From Pestalotiopsis fici W106-1 (taxonomy: Eukaryota > Ascomycota > Sordariomycetes > Amphisphaeriales > Sporocadaceae), in the NCBI RefSeq assembly GCF_000516985.1, contig NW_006917096.1:2465606-2529605 (forward strand): 64,000 bases of DNA, in the 5' to 3' direction. The notes below the pieces were generated by a model. It ran no database searches, was not told the DNA's origin, and saw nothing but the letters and a program-made list of their open reading frames with translations. The position numbers were made by a program, and so were the translations under genes. The stretch's first letter is position 1. Each line of letters begins with the position of its first letter. Positions 21,751 to 34,506 of this stretch are shown here, piece by piece.

Positions 21751-22324
21751 GGTCGTGTCCTCTGGTTACTGGTTATCCGCGGGGCTTTGTCGTCTCAAGT
21801 TCGTCCTTGACGACAGTCGCTTCAACTTTTGGGGGGAAAGATGTCGAAGCGACTTGAATAGGTGCTGCGCAGGGACTTGCGATAGATCGAATTACTTGAA
21901 TGGCGTATCGGGAGCTAGCTGCTATGTGAAAGTGATTTTGTGGCTTGAATGCCGTTGGAATTGAGCACCGCCTCAGCATAAATAAAGCACGCGGGATTAG
22001 AAATGCATAAAATGTCGACCCTGGTATGCATAATGCAAAGAGCCCCTCCAATTTTGGTCCCGATTCGGTGGCCATTGATTTCGACCCCGCGGCCCAAGTT
22101 TATTGCAGCGCATCGAATTTTGGTTGAGTCAGAGCAAGCCACTGGAATAACACCTCCAGCAGCCAGATCGCGTGTCAGGCTCGAGTCTTTTTCCCTTTCG
22201 TTGACTCATACGCTCACTTTCCTTGTCTAGGCGTCGATGAGGACGCATAGATAAATACTCCAGTCCTCGAAACTCCGAGAAGCAAATCCAGCGAGGTCGG
22301 ATCGACTAAATTTGTCTATCCAGC
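21751..22324. promoter_or_regulatory. Divergent promoter, mitochondrial protein / LeuRS
   Basis: The interval separates two housekeeping genes transcribed in opposite directions and probably holds both promoters. No TATA box is obvious near the LeuRS start. A CT-rich tract (22180-22235) precedes that gene. Confidence 0.4.
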
Positions 22325-25300
22325 ATGGCTGCCACCTCCGTCTCCAAGGCCCTCGAAGGCTTGACCGTGTCCAAGACCAAGGAGTTGAAAGGTGTAAGAG
22401 ACCTCTCTGGCGGGTTGCATCCACCTAATCTTAAACATACTGACGTTTTCTAGACCGAGAAACGAGACGCTTTGATTGCAATTGAAAAGAAGTACCAAGT
22501 CCAGTGGGAGCAAGATGGAGTCTTTCAACCCGATGCTCCTTCGACCAAGGAGATTCCTCTTCACACGATATCCGCCGCCGAGCTTCGCGAGAAATACCCC
22601 AAGTTTTTTGGAACCATGGCCTACCCTTACATGAACGGTACCCTGCACGCTGGCCACTCCTTCTCCATGTCCAAGATTGAGTTCACTGCCGGTTACGCCC
22701 GTATGCAGGGCAAGCGAGTCCTGTTTCCCATGGGTTTCCACTGCACCGGTATGCCGATCAAGGCTTGCGCCGACAAGCTCGTGAACGAGGTCAAGCTGTT
22801 TGGCCAAGAGTTTGAAAACTACAAGGAGGAAGAGTCCGTTATTGAGGAAAAGCCCGTCGCCCCTCCCAAGGGCGCAAAGGAGGACCCGACCAAGTTCAAG
22901 GCTACCAAGAGCAAGGCCACAGCCAAGGCCGTCAAGATGAAGTATCAGTTCCAAATTATGCAGGCGATTGGTATTCCTCTCCAGGAAATCCACAAGTTTG
23001 CCGACCCGCAGTACTGGCTCGAGTTCTTCCCGCCTCTGTGCCGCCGAGACCTGACCAACTTTGGTGCTCGTATCGATTGGAGAAGATCCTTCGTCACCAC
23101 CGATGCGAACCCCTACTACGACGCCTTTGTGCGCTGGCAAATGAATCGTCTCAAGGAGTTGAACAAAATCAAGTTCGGCAAGCGTTACACCATCTACTCC
23201 ATCAAGGATGGCCAGCCCTGCATGGACCACGACAGATCAGAGGGTGAGGCTGTCGGCCCTCAGGAATACACTGCTCTCAAGCTGAAGGTCCTGGAATGGG
23301 CACCCAAGGCTGGGGAGACTCTTAAGGGCAAGATCCCTGCCAGCGGAAATGTCTTCATGGTACCCGCCACTTTGAGGCCAGAGACCATGTACGGACAAAC
23401 GTGCTGTTTTGTCGGTCCCAAGATCACCTATGGTATTTTCAAAGCCTCTGAGAACGAGTACTTCCTGGTGACAGAACGCGCTGCTCGCAACATGGCGTAC
23501 CAGGGTGTTTTTGCAACCGAAGGAAAGGTTGAGAAGGTTGCCGAGATTCAAGGTTCTGACCTTATCGGAACCCTTGTGAACGCTCCCCTCTCTCTTCACA
23601 AGGAGGGTGTTCGCGTCCTCCCCATGGAGACTGTGCTCCCTACCAAGGGAACCGGTGTTGTCACGTCGGTGCCTTCTGACAGTCCCGATGACTTTGCAAC
23701 CGTGACCGACCTTGCCAAGAAGGCCGATTACTATGGAATTCAGAAGGAGTGGGCTGAATTTGAGATCTTCCCCATCATTGACACACCAACATACGGAGAC
23801 CTTTGCGCTCCTACCTTGGTCAAGCAGATGAAGATTGCTTCGCCCAAGGATACCAAGCAGCTGGAGGAGGCCAAGGAGCTCGCATACAAGGAGGGTTTCT
23901 ACCAAGGTACCCTGAAGGTGGGCGAGTTCAAGGGAGAAAAGGTCGAGTCGGCCAAGCCCAAGGTCAGGCAACAGCTGATCGATGCCAGAGAGGCCTTTGC
24001 CTACTCGGAGCCCGAGCGCAAGGTCGTCAGTCGATCAGGCGACGACTGCATTGTGGCGCTTATGGACCAATGGTACCTCGACTATGGTGAGGAGTCATGG
24101 AAGAAGACTGCCCTTGAGTGGGTTGCCAACACTGACGGCAAGGGTCTCAACACCTACACTGGCGAGACAAAGAACCAGTTCGAGGGTGTCCTCAACTGGC
24201 TTAACCAATGGGCATGTGCCCGAACCTATGGTCTTGGTTCGAAGCTCCCGTGGGACCCTCAATTCTTGGTTGAGAGTTTGAGTGACAGCACCATCTACAT
24301 GGCCTACTACACTGTTGCGCACATTCTCCACAAGGACATCTTTGGACGCGAGAAGGGCACTGGCAGCATTGGCGCCGAGCAGATGAGCGATGAAGTTTGG
24401 GACTACATTTTCTGCAGAAGGGAGCTTGGTGACGACGTTCTTACCGGCTCCGGGATCCCCAAGGAGACCCTTGAGGCCATGCGTCGTGAGTTTGAGTACT
24501 TCTACCCGATGGACCTCCGAGTCTCTGGAAAGGATCTGATCCCCAACCACCTGACTTTCTTCCTCTACATCCACCTTGCAATCTTCCCGCCAGAGTACTG
24601 GCCCAAGGGCGTCAGAGCCAACGGTCACTTGACCCTGAATGGAGAGAAGATGAGCAAATCGACCGGTAACTTTATGACCTTGGACGATATGCTCAAGAAG
24701 TATGGTGCTGATGCGACACGTATCGCTCTTGCCGATGCCGGTGATGGTGTTACCGACGCAAACCTTGAGGAGGATGTCGCTGACAACAATGTCCTGCGTC
24801 TGTTCAACCTCAAGGAATGGTGTGAGGAAATTGTCAAAGACCAGGACCAGCTCCGAACTGGCGAGCTCAACTCGTTCCAAGATGCCCTGTTCAACAACGA
24901 AATCAACGCTCTCGTCGCCGAGGCGCAGAAGCACTACGAGAACACTGATTACAAGCTTGCTCTCAAGGCTGGTCTGTATGACTTTACAAATGCCCGTGAC
25001 TTTTACCGTGAGGCTTGCAACTCCGCGGGTATCAAGCTGCACAAAGACCTCGCTCTTCGCTACATTGAGCTCCAGGCTCTCCTGTTGACCGTGGTAGCAC
25101 CGCACTGGTCAGAATACATTTGGCTCGAGGTTCTCAAGAAGCCCGAGACCGTCCAGAATGCTCTATTCCCCACTGTTCCCGCCACGGACGCCGGTCTTTC
25201 GGCCGCACGCGAATATGTCCGCGCTACTTCATCAAACGTCAACTCGGCCGAACAAACTCAGCTCAAGAAGAAGGCCAAGGGCAAGGAGACGGCATTCGAC

Positions 25301-25756
25301 CCCAAGAAGCCTAAGAAGCTCTCCATCTTCGTGACCGACCGCTTCCCTGCCTGGCAGGAGAAGTACATTGACCTCTTGAAGGAGGAGTGGGATCCTGCTA
25401 GCAAGACCTTCAAGGACGAGAAGGGATTGAGCGGCAAGGTTGGTAAGATGGGCGAGATGAAGAAGGCAATGCCGTTTGTGCAAAACCTCAAGCGACGTCT
25501 TCAAGTCGGCGAGCCTGCAGACAAGGTCCTCGATCGTAAGCTAGCCTTTGATGAGCTACACATTCTCAAGGCCATGATTCCGGCTCTCAAGAAGACTGCC
25601 GGCCTCAAGAGCATCGAGGTCATCCTAGTGGAAGAGGGTGGCAAGAAGGGCAAGATTGTTGCTGGTGATGGTGAGGGTGAAAGAGAGGGCCTGCCGCCAC
25701 AGGCTGAAAGTGCTGTGCCCGGTGCGCCAAACTTTGCTTTTGAGAACGTGGAATGA
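22325..25756 (+). CDS. CDC60: Cytosolic leucyl-tRNA synthetase
   Basis: Two exons, 22325-22393 and 22454-25756, with a 60-base intron, give 1123 residues, the usual size of eukaryotic cytosolic LeuRS. It charges tRNA-Leu with leucine and is essential. The class I signature is MNGTLHAGH near residue 83 (HIGH-like) and GEKMSKSTGN near residue 755 (KMSKS). The CP1 editing domain lies between, with the conserved TLRPETMYGQTC and GTGVVTSVPSDSPDD segments that remove mischarged isoleucine or methionine. A Lys-rich insert follows VIEEKPVAPP (about residues 155-180) and the C-terminal extension is typical of eukaryotes. No mitochondrial presequence (starts MAATSVSKALEGLTVSKTK). Codon use is strongly C-ending, as in highly expressed genes. 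Confidence 0.98.
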
Positions 25757-26310
25757 ATTATGCACGAATGTTTGTGATTGGTAGACTATAAAACGAGAGA
25801 ATAAACAAAAGATCTACAATATTTCTTGTTGCGAGCCTAGACTTGTCGTGCTAGGTTTGTCCAGGGATGAGATGCATGAATTCATTCCGCCTAAACTTAC
25901 CTCCGAAGGACATTCGACTTTGGATGTAGAGAGTGGTGTCGTAGGCGGAAACCAGACGAGGAACCGACAGTCTGGGTACGCTTACCGAGTTGGCTCTGAG
26001 CCCCGATGCTGTCTGCACAAACTGGGATCATGTCTACGTATCAGTATGAGCACCATTACTCGACCAGTGGCCTTGTCCCTGCATTGTCCTTGGCCGGGAC
26101 GTTCAAGGAACAAGATGAGTCCAGATGGGTCTCGGATGCAGAAGCGGATCCATCTCCATCTTATTCCCTTGGAATTACTGCCGCAGCAACCGCGTCACTC
26201 TGTACGTCTCGGCCCAATGAATTTCTGACTCTCCTCGATTCACAGATTTAGAATTCTTGAAGGTTACATGAAGTAGAGTCTCTTCTCGCTTCATATCATC
26301 AGAAGACGCA
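25757..26310. other. Intergenic with one suggestive short frame
   Basis: The stretch 26030-26251 encodes 73 residues starting MSTYQYEHHYSTSGL whose composition is protein-like, but no partner exon or homology is recognised. It may be the leader or an upstream exon of the methyltransferase gene. Confidence 0.35.
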
Positions 26311-27662
26311 ATGGCGGCGCCACTATACAACCAGCAGAACACACAGCAAGATGGGGTCCTGCACGGTAATCAAGCTGGACAATTGGACGAGAACTTTTTG
26401 CCAAACAATCTCCTGATGAATACGGAGCGCGACACGCACGAGTCGACCGGAACTTCAATTTTGGAAGCAGGCTCCATTCATGATCTGAATGGGCGCACAT
26501 ACCAAGGATATCGCGAAGGAAAGTACTTTCTGCCCAATGATCCTGTATGTTTGCCATGGATTCACCGTTTCCCACGTATAAGCCGTCAATAGATGCCAAA
26601 TTACCTATATGATGGCTCACCATGTACCCACATAGATTGAGCAAGATCGTTTGGACTTTCAGCACGCTGGCTTGACCACGTTATTGGGAGACATGTTGTC
26701 CTGGGTGCCCTTTGAGAGCCCGCCGCGCAACGTCTTGGACGTGGCGACGGGGACGGGTCTGTGGGCTATGGACTTTGCGCGCCTGTACCCGACTGCCAAT
26801 GTGCTGGGCACGGATCTGTCCCGCATCCAGCCCGATGATAGTAGGCCCGAGAACTGCCACTTTGTTCAGGAGGATGCCGAGGAGCCATGGCTGCATCCAA
26901 AGAATCATTTCGAGTGAGTATCGACTGGGTGACGAAATCAAGTCCCCTTGGCCATGAGAGCTGATTCGTGTCTTGCTCGAAAGCTACATACATTTCCGCC
27001 TGGTTACGACGTGCTTTGATCAACCACAGTCCGTCATTCAGCAGGCATACGAGAGCCTGGCGCCAGGTGGATGGATCGAGTTCCATGATGCTGGCCCGCT
27101 CCTCCTCGGCGCCGGGGGGACTGTAGCTGAGCGCACCTGGCAGATGGCTGTCGAGGGAGCCGCAGCCATGGGGAGAAATATACTGGTGGCCCAGAGCTAT
27201 AAGCAGTGGCTCATTGAGGCAGGATGTAAGTCCGAATTTCCCTTAGCTGTAAAACCGAGGCTCCGATCGCGCATGGAACACTCCCCGAATTAGTGTTTGA
27301 ACTAGCTGACGCGGTGGTCTTTTGACAATTCAAGTCATCAATGTCGAGGAATACAAACTTCCATGGCCCATGAACGGCTGGCACGAGAATCCGCGCATCA
27401 AGAAGTCTGGCCGTTACATGCAGCGTGTGCTCTTAGACAATGCACAGGGTTTGGTGTACAAGATGCTGCAAGGCAAAGGACTATCGCCGCCCGAGATTGA
27501 GGTTCGTGTGCAGCAGTGCAAGGAAGAGTTTATGGATGAAAGTATTCATGGATACTGGCCCTTGTGAGTCAAGAGCGATTGTTTACAGTACATAATTAGA
27601 TCCTGGTGACTGACATGGCATATTATAGTTATGTTGTATATGGACGAAAGCCGACGGCTTGA
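26311..27662 (+). CDS. SAM-dependent methyltransferase (LaeA/TAM-like)
   Basis: Five exons (26311-26544, 26636-26913, 26984-27225, 27335-27563, 27629-27662) give 338 residues. All junctions are GT-AG and in frame. SAM-binding motif I is NVLDVATGTGLWAMDFAR, with the acidic residue of GTDLSRIQP in motif II. A post-I segment, LAPGGWIEFHDA, follows the region that contacts substrate. The gene fits the large fungal family related to LaeA and to trans-aconitate methyltransferases. Members act as velvet-linked regulators or as secondary-metabolite O-methyltransferases, and which role applies is not visible. The C-terminal exon is tiny (11 codons, ending YGRKPTA) but conserved in style (YVVYGRKP). 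No signal peptide. Confidence 0.9.
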
Positions 27663-27764
27663 TCATGGGACTCTTCATTCGTGCTCTTGCAATAGCCTAC
27701 CTAGAGTCAACCATGTAGATTTCTTGTAATTGCACAGCAGTCGATACACTGGTAGCATGGGATA

Positions 27765-29009
27765 TCAAATGACATTTGAGCCTATCCCAATACTATGAGA
27801 ATGCACAGCCGCTTCCTGTCCCAACTTGACCTTGCCGTCGCTCATCTCTCCCGCTTGCGCGGACGATGCCATCTGAAGCACAGCACCTTTGACCCCAGGA
27901 TGCGCTCGAAGTCTGTCAGAGAACCTGGTTATTGCATCCGTGTTGCCAAAGTAATCCAGATATGCCTTGACATGCTCAGTCACGGCCTGTCTGGCTACGT
28001 CGTCAAGAGTCTCGATAGATCCTGCGTCAAAGGGATCCTGGGTAAAGGGTACGCCCGCGATGGGCACGTACTTGATGCCGGACACGCGAGACAGCACCGC
28101 CAGATCATTGACCAACCGCTTGACATCGCCGGCTGCGAGTTCCCCGATCCCGGCGTAAATCTGATTGATCTTGTTCACGTTGCGGTCAGACGACGGGTCC
28201 AGAGACCAGGCCTGCGGGACCACGTCGAGGGTATTGTACAAGTCTCTATTAAAGACGGCGTATTGTTTTGTTGGTGGACTGGGTAAAGGGCCGGGTGGAA
28301 ATTGGGCGGTCATCATGTCGATTAGTTCTTGGTTTCCAGGCGTGGCTCCGGCAGAAGGGAGAATATACCAGGTGCTGTTGGTTGGCACAATCTGTGACTG
28401 GCGCAGTGCTAGAGCAGTGAGAGGGGCAACGGCACCACCCATGCTGTGCCCGGTGAAGATAACGGTATAATCCTTCATAGTTTCCAAGTACTGGCCAATG
28501 GTGGTGCCAGGCGCAGTCGCGCTCGAGGTATGGCTGACCACGTTCCAGACACCCACACACGTTCCCATGGCAGCTCGAGCGGCAGGCTCCGCCTCGGGAC
28601 GACTGTGTGTGGGCTTGGGAATCTCGTCAGAGGTCCAAGTCCCGGTCCATTCCTCAAAGTCCACCGTCTGGGCCACGTTGAAATCAATTATGACCCAGCC
28701 CTGCAGTGACTTGGTCGAGGTGCCCGCAACGGCCACGACGACGACTTTTTCGCTCTCATTGACAGCGGCATACCACACATTGTCTGGGCCGTTGTGAATA
28801 TCCAGCTTGTTCTTTTTGTAGACGCGGGGACCCCAGGATAATGCCCAGCTATTGTCGAGGTTTTCTATCTCACTCGGCAATATGTCTTCCATGCATTGCT
28901 GCAAAGCGGCTTCTGTTCCCTGACGGTTGGCAACGGCGTTAGAGAAGAGGGAGAGAGTATAGAGCTTGATCCACTCGTCTGGGCTCGGAGTAAAACTTTT
29001 TGCAGGCAT
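27765..29009 (-). CDS. Class 3 lipase-like alpha/beta hydrolase
   Basis: A single-exon protein of 414 residues from a genuine ATG at 29009. The nucleophile elbow is TVIFTGHSMGGAVAPL, the GxSxG of class 3 lipases. An upstream strand VVVVAVAGTS provides the oxyanion-hole region. A candidate acid is in NTLDVVPQ, and the catalytic His is likely in the C-terminal AVTEHVKAYLDYF segment. There is no signal peptide, unlike secreted triacylglycerol lipases, so an intracellular esterase or lipase is inferred. It lies tail to tail with the methyltransferase gene (about 100 bases between stops). Confidence 0.88.
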   Translation of the reverse strand: MPAKSFTPSPDEWIKLYTLSLFSNAVANRQGTEAALQQCMEDILPSEIENLDNSWALSWGPRVYKKNKLDIHNGPDNVWYAAVNESEKVVVVAVAGTSTKSLQGWVIIDFNVAQTVDFEEWTGTWTSDEIPKPTHSRPEAEPAARAAMGTCVGVWNVVSHTSSATAPGTTIGQYLETMKDYTVIFTGHSMGGAVAPLTALALRQSQIVPTNSTWYILPSAGATPGNQELIDMMTAQFPPGPLPSPPTKQYAVFNRDLYNTLDVVPQAWSLDPSSDRNVNKINQIYAGIGELAAGDVKRLVNDLAVLSRVSGIKYVPIAGVPFTQDPFDAGSIETLDDVARQAVTEHVKAYLDYFGNTDAITRFSDRLRAHPGVKGAVLQMASSAQAGEMSDGKVKLGQEAAVHSHSIGIGSNVI

Positions 29010-29941
29010 GCTGAGATAGATTTAGTCGGGTACCTGAGTAGACTCTTCAGCACAGGACTTATCGGATGTAAAATGACGTGATGAACAGATAAAGTATATC
29101 AAATTGATTTTGGAAATGAAGGGAATGTGATGCGACGAGATAGTTATATACATATTCAGAAATCTTCTGGTACAAATTCGTCACATGCGTATGGACAAGA
29201 CTTTGACTCGGTGAGGCTGGCGAAACTTAGCACCAGCACAAAGGATTTGCACATGTGGCTGGTTCAAAGTGAAAAGGTTGATGCTTCTGTGCCCGTCTGA
29301 CGATTGGGCGCGAATTCTTCAAGAATCGAGACGTCGCGCATTGGCTAAAGACGGCAAGGTAGCAAAACTTGTAAGCTTTCTGCGGCCACTCATATGAAAC
29401 GATGATATCAACTGTAGTGGAAATATTGTTGACCGCCAACGACCACATCGTTTCTATAAATGAGAATGGATACCATTTGATCGGGCGATGAGAAATGGGA
29501 TTCGGCACCTGAAGAGCTGAAATAGACTTTGCCAATCATCGATGAGCTGGCACCTGATTCGAAGAGGCTGGTGAGGCTGAGACTTCTTGTGGCTAATAAT
29601 TAGCTTTCCTCAAGTTTCAATTCATTTGCACTTGTTCTTAAAGTCGAGCTATACCCTATACCACATGGCATGTTCCATGAGGCTTGACGGATTATCCCGT
29701 GTTGATGGATAAAAATAGATAAGCTTGTTCTAGTACAGCCCGTCCATCTATCTAGTGTTGAAAGCTCGCCTGACGGCCAGCCAAGCGTCCTTCGACTTTT
29801 CTTCTTCCTTCTGGTCGCAGCCACTTGATCGAAGAATTTCCCATATAGTATTCAATGATCATTGAATAAATCCTTTTGAGGACTTCGACGTCGTCGTGAA
29901 TTGAACAAGTGCGCAATACACTTGGTCCATCCACTTCCCTC
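29010..29941. other. Intergenic, no gene recognised
   Basis: About 930 bases. Short minus-strand frames (29227-29535, 29600-29934) do not show family features. The right side is the 3' flank of the FAD monooxygenase and the left side the lipase promoter. Confidence 0.5.
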
Positions 29942-31536
29942 TCAGCTTTGCCAACCTAGATATGTTCCTGCATTGGCGGCACGAGAATTATCTTCTTCTT
30001 TTGCTTTAACCACGAGTTCATCCCACTGCTCAATTGTATCTCGCATCACGTCAACTCCCCACATAAAGTTCTGCCATTCCTTGTCCGCCAACAAATCGGG
30101 GTTTTGGCCTTCACCTCGATTTGCACTACGTATTGCCTCGTCCCTCTTCTCTTGTTGAGGACCATCTTGTAGGTGAAGATTTTCTCTATTCCTCACAGCG
30201 CTTGCTTGAACTTTTTCAGCTCTATCTTTTCGAACCAGTTCATATACTTGGAGCGCCACTTCTACATTGTCAGTACAGGTAAGAGCCGCAACGATGACTC
30301 CTGCATCTTCGATGGCATTCGCTGCGCCCTGCGCGACGTAGGGTAACATGGGATCTAGACAGGCCGATTAGATACATAGTCCTGTATGAATAGTCACGCC
30401 ATTGAGGGCCTACGACAAGCGTCCCCGATGAGACCTATCCTTCCCTTGACCCAACTTGGTAGTGGCGGGTGGCTGTTCAATGTCCACTTCTTGATCTCGC
30501 CTTCTGGCACATAGCTGAGGAGTTTCTGGATAAGAGGAGACCACGACTTGTAGAAACTCATCATTTCTTTCTTGTCACCCGTAGTCGTCCAAGGTGTCTC
30601 CTTTCCTTCCTGGGTGGACGTCTCATCTTCGGCAAGATGCAAGAATACCACTTGCCAATCAATTAGTCTGACTCCATTGACTAAACAGTGCGCGACTGAG
30701 CAAATAACGGAGTGACTTACCATTATATGCTTGATTGGACTTGACAGGATATGCCATGATGTGGCCATCCGGGCCTATCCATTTTTGAGCCACATTATGC
30801 TGGAGCAGCTCCATAGCTTGTTGGTCTTGTGTCATTGTCTCCCGGGGTATGAGACATCTGTACGCCGCATCACCAGTTGGAATGGCCCGGGACTCATAAT
30901 TGTCTGCTGCGGATATTTGACTGCGGATAGCAGACTTGATACCGTCGGCAGCTATGACCAGGTCACCCTCAAGCCACTCCGAGTCGTTGACTTGGACGTG
31001 TGCCGAGAAGGACTCATCTATTCTAGTGACGCGGTGAGAGGTAAGGATACGACAACCCCGAAGCTTTGCAGCATCTAGCAATACCCTTTGTAGATCTCCT
31101 CTGTGGATCACAAATAGTGGTGCACCATACTCTTTTCCGACTGCGGGCATGATTGGTACCGACCCCAACTCGTCGTCATTCGCGTATCGTCTGGGAGCAA
31201 TTTCAGCACAAGAATACACACATGCTACAGGGGTGGGCTGCAACATGAAAGTGACACTGACCTTATTGAATTTCTTTCAATCACATTGGCATATTTTATT
31301 ACCTCCTCTAGGATATCAAACCTGTTGAGAATCCGCGATGCGTTGGGCGCAATTTGGATACCAGCTCCGGTCTCTGCGATTTCTCGGACTTGCTCCAGGA
31401 TTGTGACTTCATGACCGAATTTACAAAGACCCAGACCAAGTACCAATCCCGCGATACCAGCGCCCACAACAATCACATGGAGCCGGGACACAGCGTGACG
31501 ATCAGAGAAGGGGAGCGTGTCGACCAAGGTATCCAT
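29942..31536 (-). CDS. FAD-dependent monooxygenase (salicylate hydroxylase-like)
   Basis: Four exons (31536-31262, 31190-30721, 30650-30414, 30354-29942) give 464 residues. The Rossmann GxGxxG is VIVVGAGIAGLVLGLGL near residue 20. The DG motif is LVIAADGIKSAIR, and the GD motif with the FAD ribityl contact is GRIGLIGDACHPMLPYVAQG, rebuilt across intron 3. IHRGDLQRVLLDAA is the usual segment between them. This is a class A flavin monooxygenase using NAD(P)H and O2 to hydroxylate an aromatic ring. Salicylate 1-hydroxylase and secondary-metabolite hydroxylases are the closest groups. Introns (71, 70, 59 bases) have CTAAT or CTGAA branch points. The ATG at 31536 gives the usual short lead to the Rossmann strand. 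No tailoring neighbours are seen. Confidence 0.92.
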
Positions 31537-32315
31537 TCTGGCCAACCTTTGGAACTCGAGCAGATGAAATTGACAAAGGTGAGTATGCACATGGAGACGA
31601 CGGATTGATCAGATTACATACATACCTATTTGATTTCACTCACTGCCGCAGCCGAACTCTGACTAATCGCCCCAGATGAGTGAGAGCGATCACAGTACTA
31701 CCGAGCGGCTGTGTTTCGGCTTTAACTTTTGGGGTAACATTGCGTTGAACCGACACTGCGCTGCGGGGGTGGCATCATTAGCAAAGCAGCTGGTAAAAAC
31801 ATTGAATATAATCTACATTGTAGCGTTTTATTGTCGTTTTCAGAAGTAAGCAACTACATAGTCACCAATATTCATGGATATGCATCTGAATTTCCCGCTG
31901 AATTGACTCTTGTACCTGACTGTTTTGATAGAGTCAACATCTTGTTCAACAACGGACCCATTGCAGGGGGTGTCACCACCCTAAGGGCACCTAGTCCCTA
32001 GTAGTCATTAAGCTTTGATACTCCGTAAATATCTACATTACCTAGCTCAAGTGCTAGTTGTAAAGGCTCTTTTAGTCCCCATTGGACTACATTAGTATAT
32101 AATTAAGCCCGAATCCCACCTTCAAAATACAAATTACTACTACCTACCTACATACAAGCTTGTTTCTTTTCTAGTACGTCGCTGGTCTTTGAATCTTTTC
32201 CTTCTGTTAATCCAGTGGTGTCACCGCAACTTCACCATCTCCAGAAACGCACACTTTCACGTCATATTCGATCTGAATAAGATACATTTTGTTTCGCATC
32301 CGCCTTTGTGCCACC
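31537..32315. other. Divergent intergenic region
   Basis: Lies between the monooxygenase (minus) and the F-box-like gene (plus) and likely carries both promoters. It is A/T-rich around 31790-32150. No other feature found. Confidence 0.5.
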
Positions 32316-33852
32316 ATGTCGTCCACCCTCCCTCCCGAAGTGATGCGCAGAATAATCGACCTTCTCATTCACGAGCACAGATCCGTTGTTACCGTGGATC
32401 GTAGTAGTGAAATCTCTCACCATCGCTGGGCATTAACAAAGGATGCACCCGTGTATGCGAGCGTATGCAAATTCTGGCAGGATATCATCGAGCGCGAATC
32501 TTTTGCAATACTCTTCCTTTCACTCGAGCGGCTAAGTGATGCCAACACCATCATGTCGCCGCGCCGTCGCGGCTACGTTCAAAGCATACATCTACAGGTC
32601 ATTCTCCCGCATTATTTCGATGCCGCCTGGGGTCAAGTGGAAACGCCAGAGGAACAGCTCGACAACAGCGTCATCACCACGGCGACAATCAAGGCCTTTA
32701 TTGAACACATGGCAAAATGGAAGATGGAGGATCTGCCAAAGGACCGTAGACTGACCGTTCGGTTGGTGGCCATGTCCCCAAGCGACGAGCACTATGCCCC
32801 TCCAGAAGAAATGAGACAACGCCAGCTCTGGCCTCGGCCCAAGTGGAAGCAGATTTACGAAAAACGTTATGAAAACTCTGTCCTCGAGCTCAAAGATATA
32901 CACACCTTTGCGAGCCTGCCTGAAGTGTCTGTCATTGACGTTATAGACAAACCACATACCTCGGGGGCACGTCATTTTGCGCCTGCTGTTGTATGTGCTC
33001 TATTTGGCCGGCTACGGAATGTCCGGGCCGCTACAGGCCATGTGTGGGATGACCCAAGGGACTATTCTGACAGGAGACATCGGATTCGAGCTGGTACGAA
33101 ATTTTATGCCCTGGTCACTGAGAGTGCAGATTGACTGATCACGCCCAACAGATTTAGCGCAAGTGGTACAAGATTTCGAGGTTGTGCCTGACATGCTGAT
33201 TCTCCACCAAGAGACTGACAATAAACTTCACGAGAACCATTCCGCAGAGCCGGTAATTTTTACACCGCAGGGCACAGATGATCCCTTGACGGTCAGTCTG
33301 CGTGGTTTGTCGCAGAGGTCCAAGAATCTCACTCTAAGCATGTTCATTATCGGTGACGAGTTTTGGTCAACACAGTCGACTGATGCAGACAATAGGCCAG
33401 CTTGGCCGTTCCTTACACATCTGCACATGCGACTAAGGCTGAGCACACCAGACGGGCGGTGGCGGTTTGACTACGCTGAGCCGGAATCGCAGAGTGAGTC
33501 CGAGGGCGACTCCGAGTCTGAAGACTCTGAGGACTCTGATTATGAAGCTGTGAACAGTTTGCGGAGACGTGCCATGCCCGATATGATGAACAATTTCTAC
33601 CGCTCTGTTGCACGGGCTGCACTCCAAATGCCCCAATTAAAGTTCATGGAACTAGATTTCCGGGGGTGGGATTCCAAAGATGTGACCTTTCATACTTTCC
33701 GATACCAGGTCAAAGACTCAGGACCATTAGCAACATGGTACAGCTACCCCTCGTTTGGACCCGAAGCGGACATAATGGAGTTATGGAAGCAAGTTGGGGT
33801 GAAATATCACAACGTGACAACGGGGATCTTTGTCTCTGAGGAGCGACCATAG
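32316..33852 (+). CDS. F-box-like protein, fungal
   Basis: Two exons, 32316-33093 and 33152-33852, with a 58-base intron, give 492 residues. It begins MSSTLPPEVMRRIIDLLIHE, which fits an F-box (LPPEV...II..L) that would bind Skp1 in an SCF ubiquitin ligase. A further VCKFWQDIIERESF matches the second F-box helix after an insert. The rest is the poorly conserved body of fungal F-box proteins, with leucine-rich-like segments (RLRNVRAATG, FLTHLHMRLRLS) and a strongly acidic Ser/Glu/Asp run near residue 385-410 (SESEGDSESEDSEDSD). The ATG has an ideal context (CCACCATG). Target unknown. The family expands rapidly in fungal accessory regions, which suits the location. Confidence 0.8.
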
Positions 33853-34506
33853 AACTAGACGTAATTGGTATACAGATGAACAAGAATAATGAGATGAGCT
33901 TAAAATCGATCACTATGAACATAACTGCCATGCTTGATGGAAGACCTGGCTCTCAAAGTATCTACATTGTTTTTCGCGCTCAATATAGTTCAGATTGTAT
34001 GCTGCCTTTTTCTTTTTCTTGTTCGGGAATGTCACCCGCCTGATAAAATCTACCATGTCTATTACGATACATCAATGCAGTAAGCATCATCTAGCTAAAA
34101 GCTACCTCTGTAGTAGTCGCGGAGAGAGATATGGGGAGGGAGAGAGGAAACAACAGGAGTACTTATGTACTTTTCACAGTTATTGTTTAAAGCCGGGTTC
34201 CACTCATCTGTCAAAGTAGGAGTTTAGCGCATCACAGTAATGTAATCTGAATCTTGAAGACGGCACTGGTCATAGGAGTACGGGCGGAATTTCCTAACAG
34301 AATGGTCCTTGGTGTTGGTGTGGGCGATTCGGCTTGTGATGGTCTATACTATTGGATGGATTACAGCCTTGGTTTCGACCGGACCAACCAAAGTGTGCAC
34401 TGATTTTTGGTATGCTTCCCTTTTCCCCTGTTCCTTTCTCGCCTATTATATTTTCTCAGTATATTAGATACATGTATAGTAAGTAAACTTCACTAGATTT
34501 CGGACA
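33853..34506. other. Intergenic, no gene recognised
   Basis: About 650 A/T-rich bases between the F-box-like gene and a pseudogene. No coding evidence. Confidence 0.5.

Noticed and set aside
23237..25105. Long antisense frames opposite LeuRS
   Set aside because: They arise from C-ending codons in the sense gene and show no domain.
26030..26251. Upstream exon of the methyltransferase
   Set aside because: Protein-like composition, but no donor-acceptor pair that joins it in frame with 26311 was convincing.
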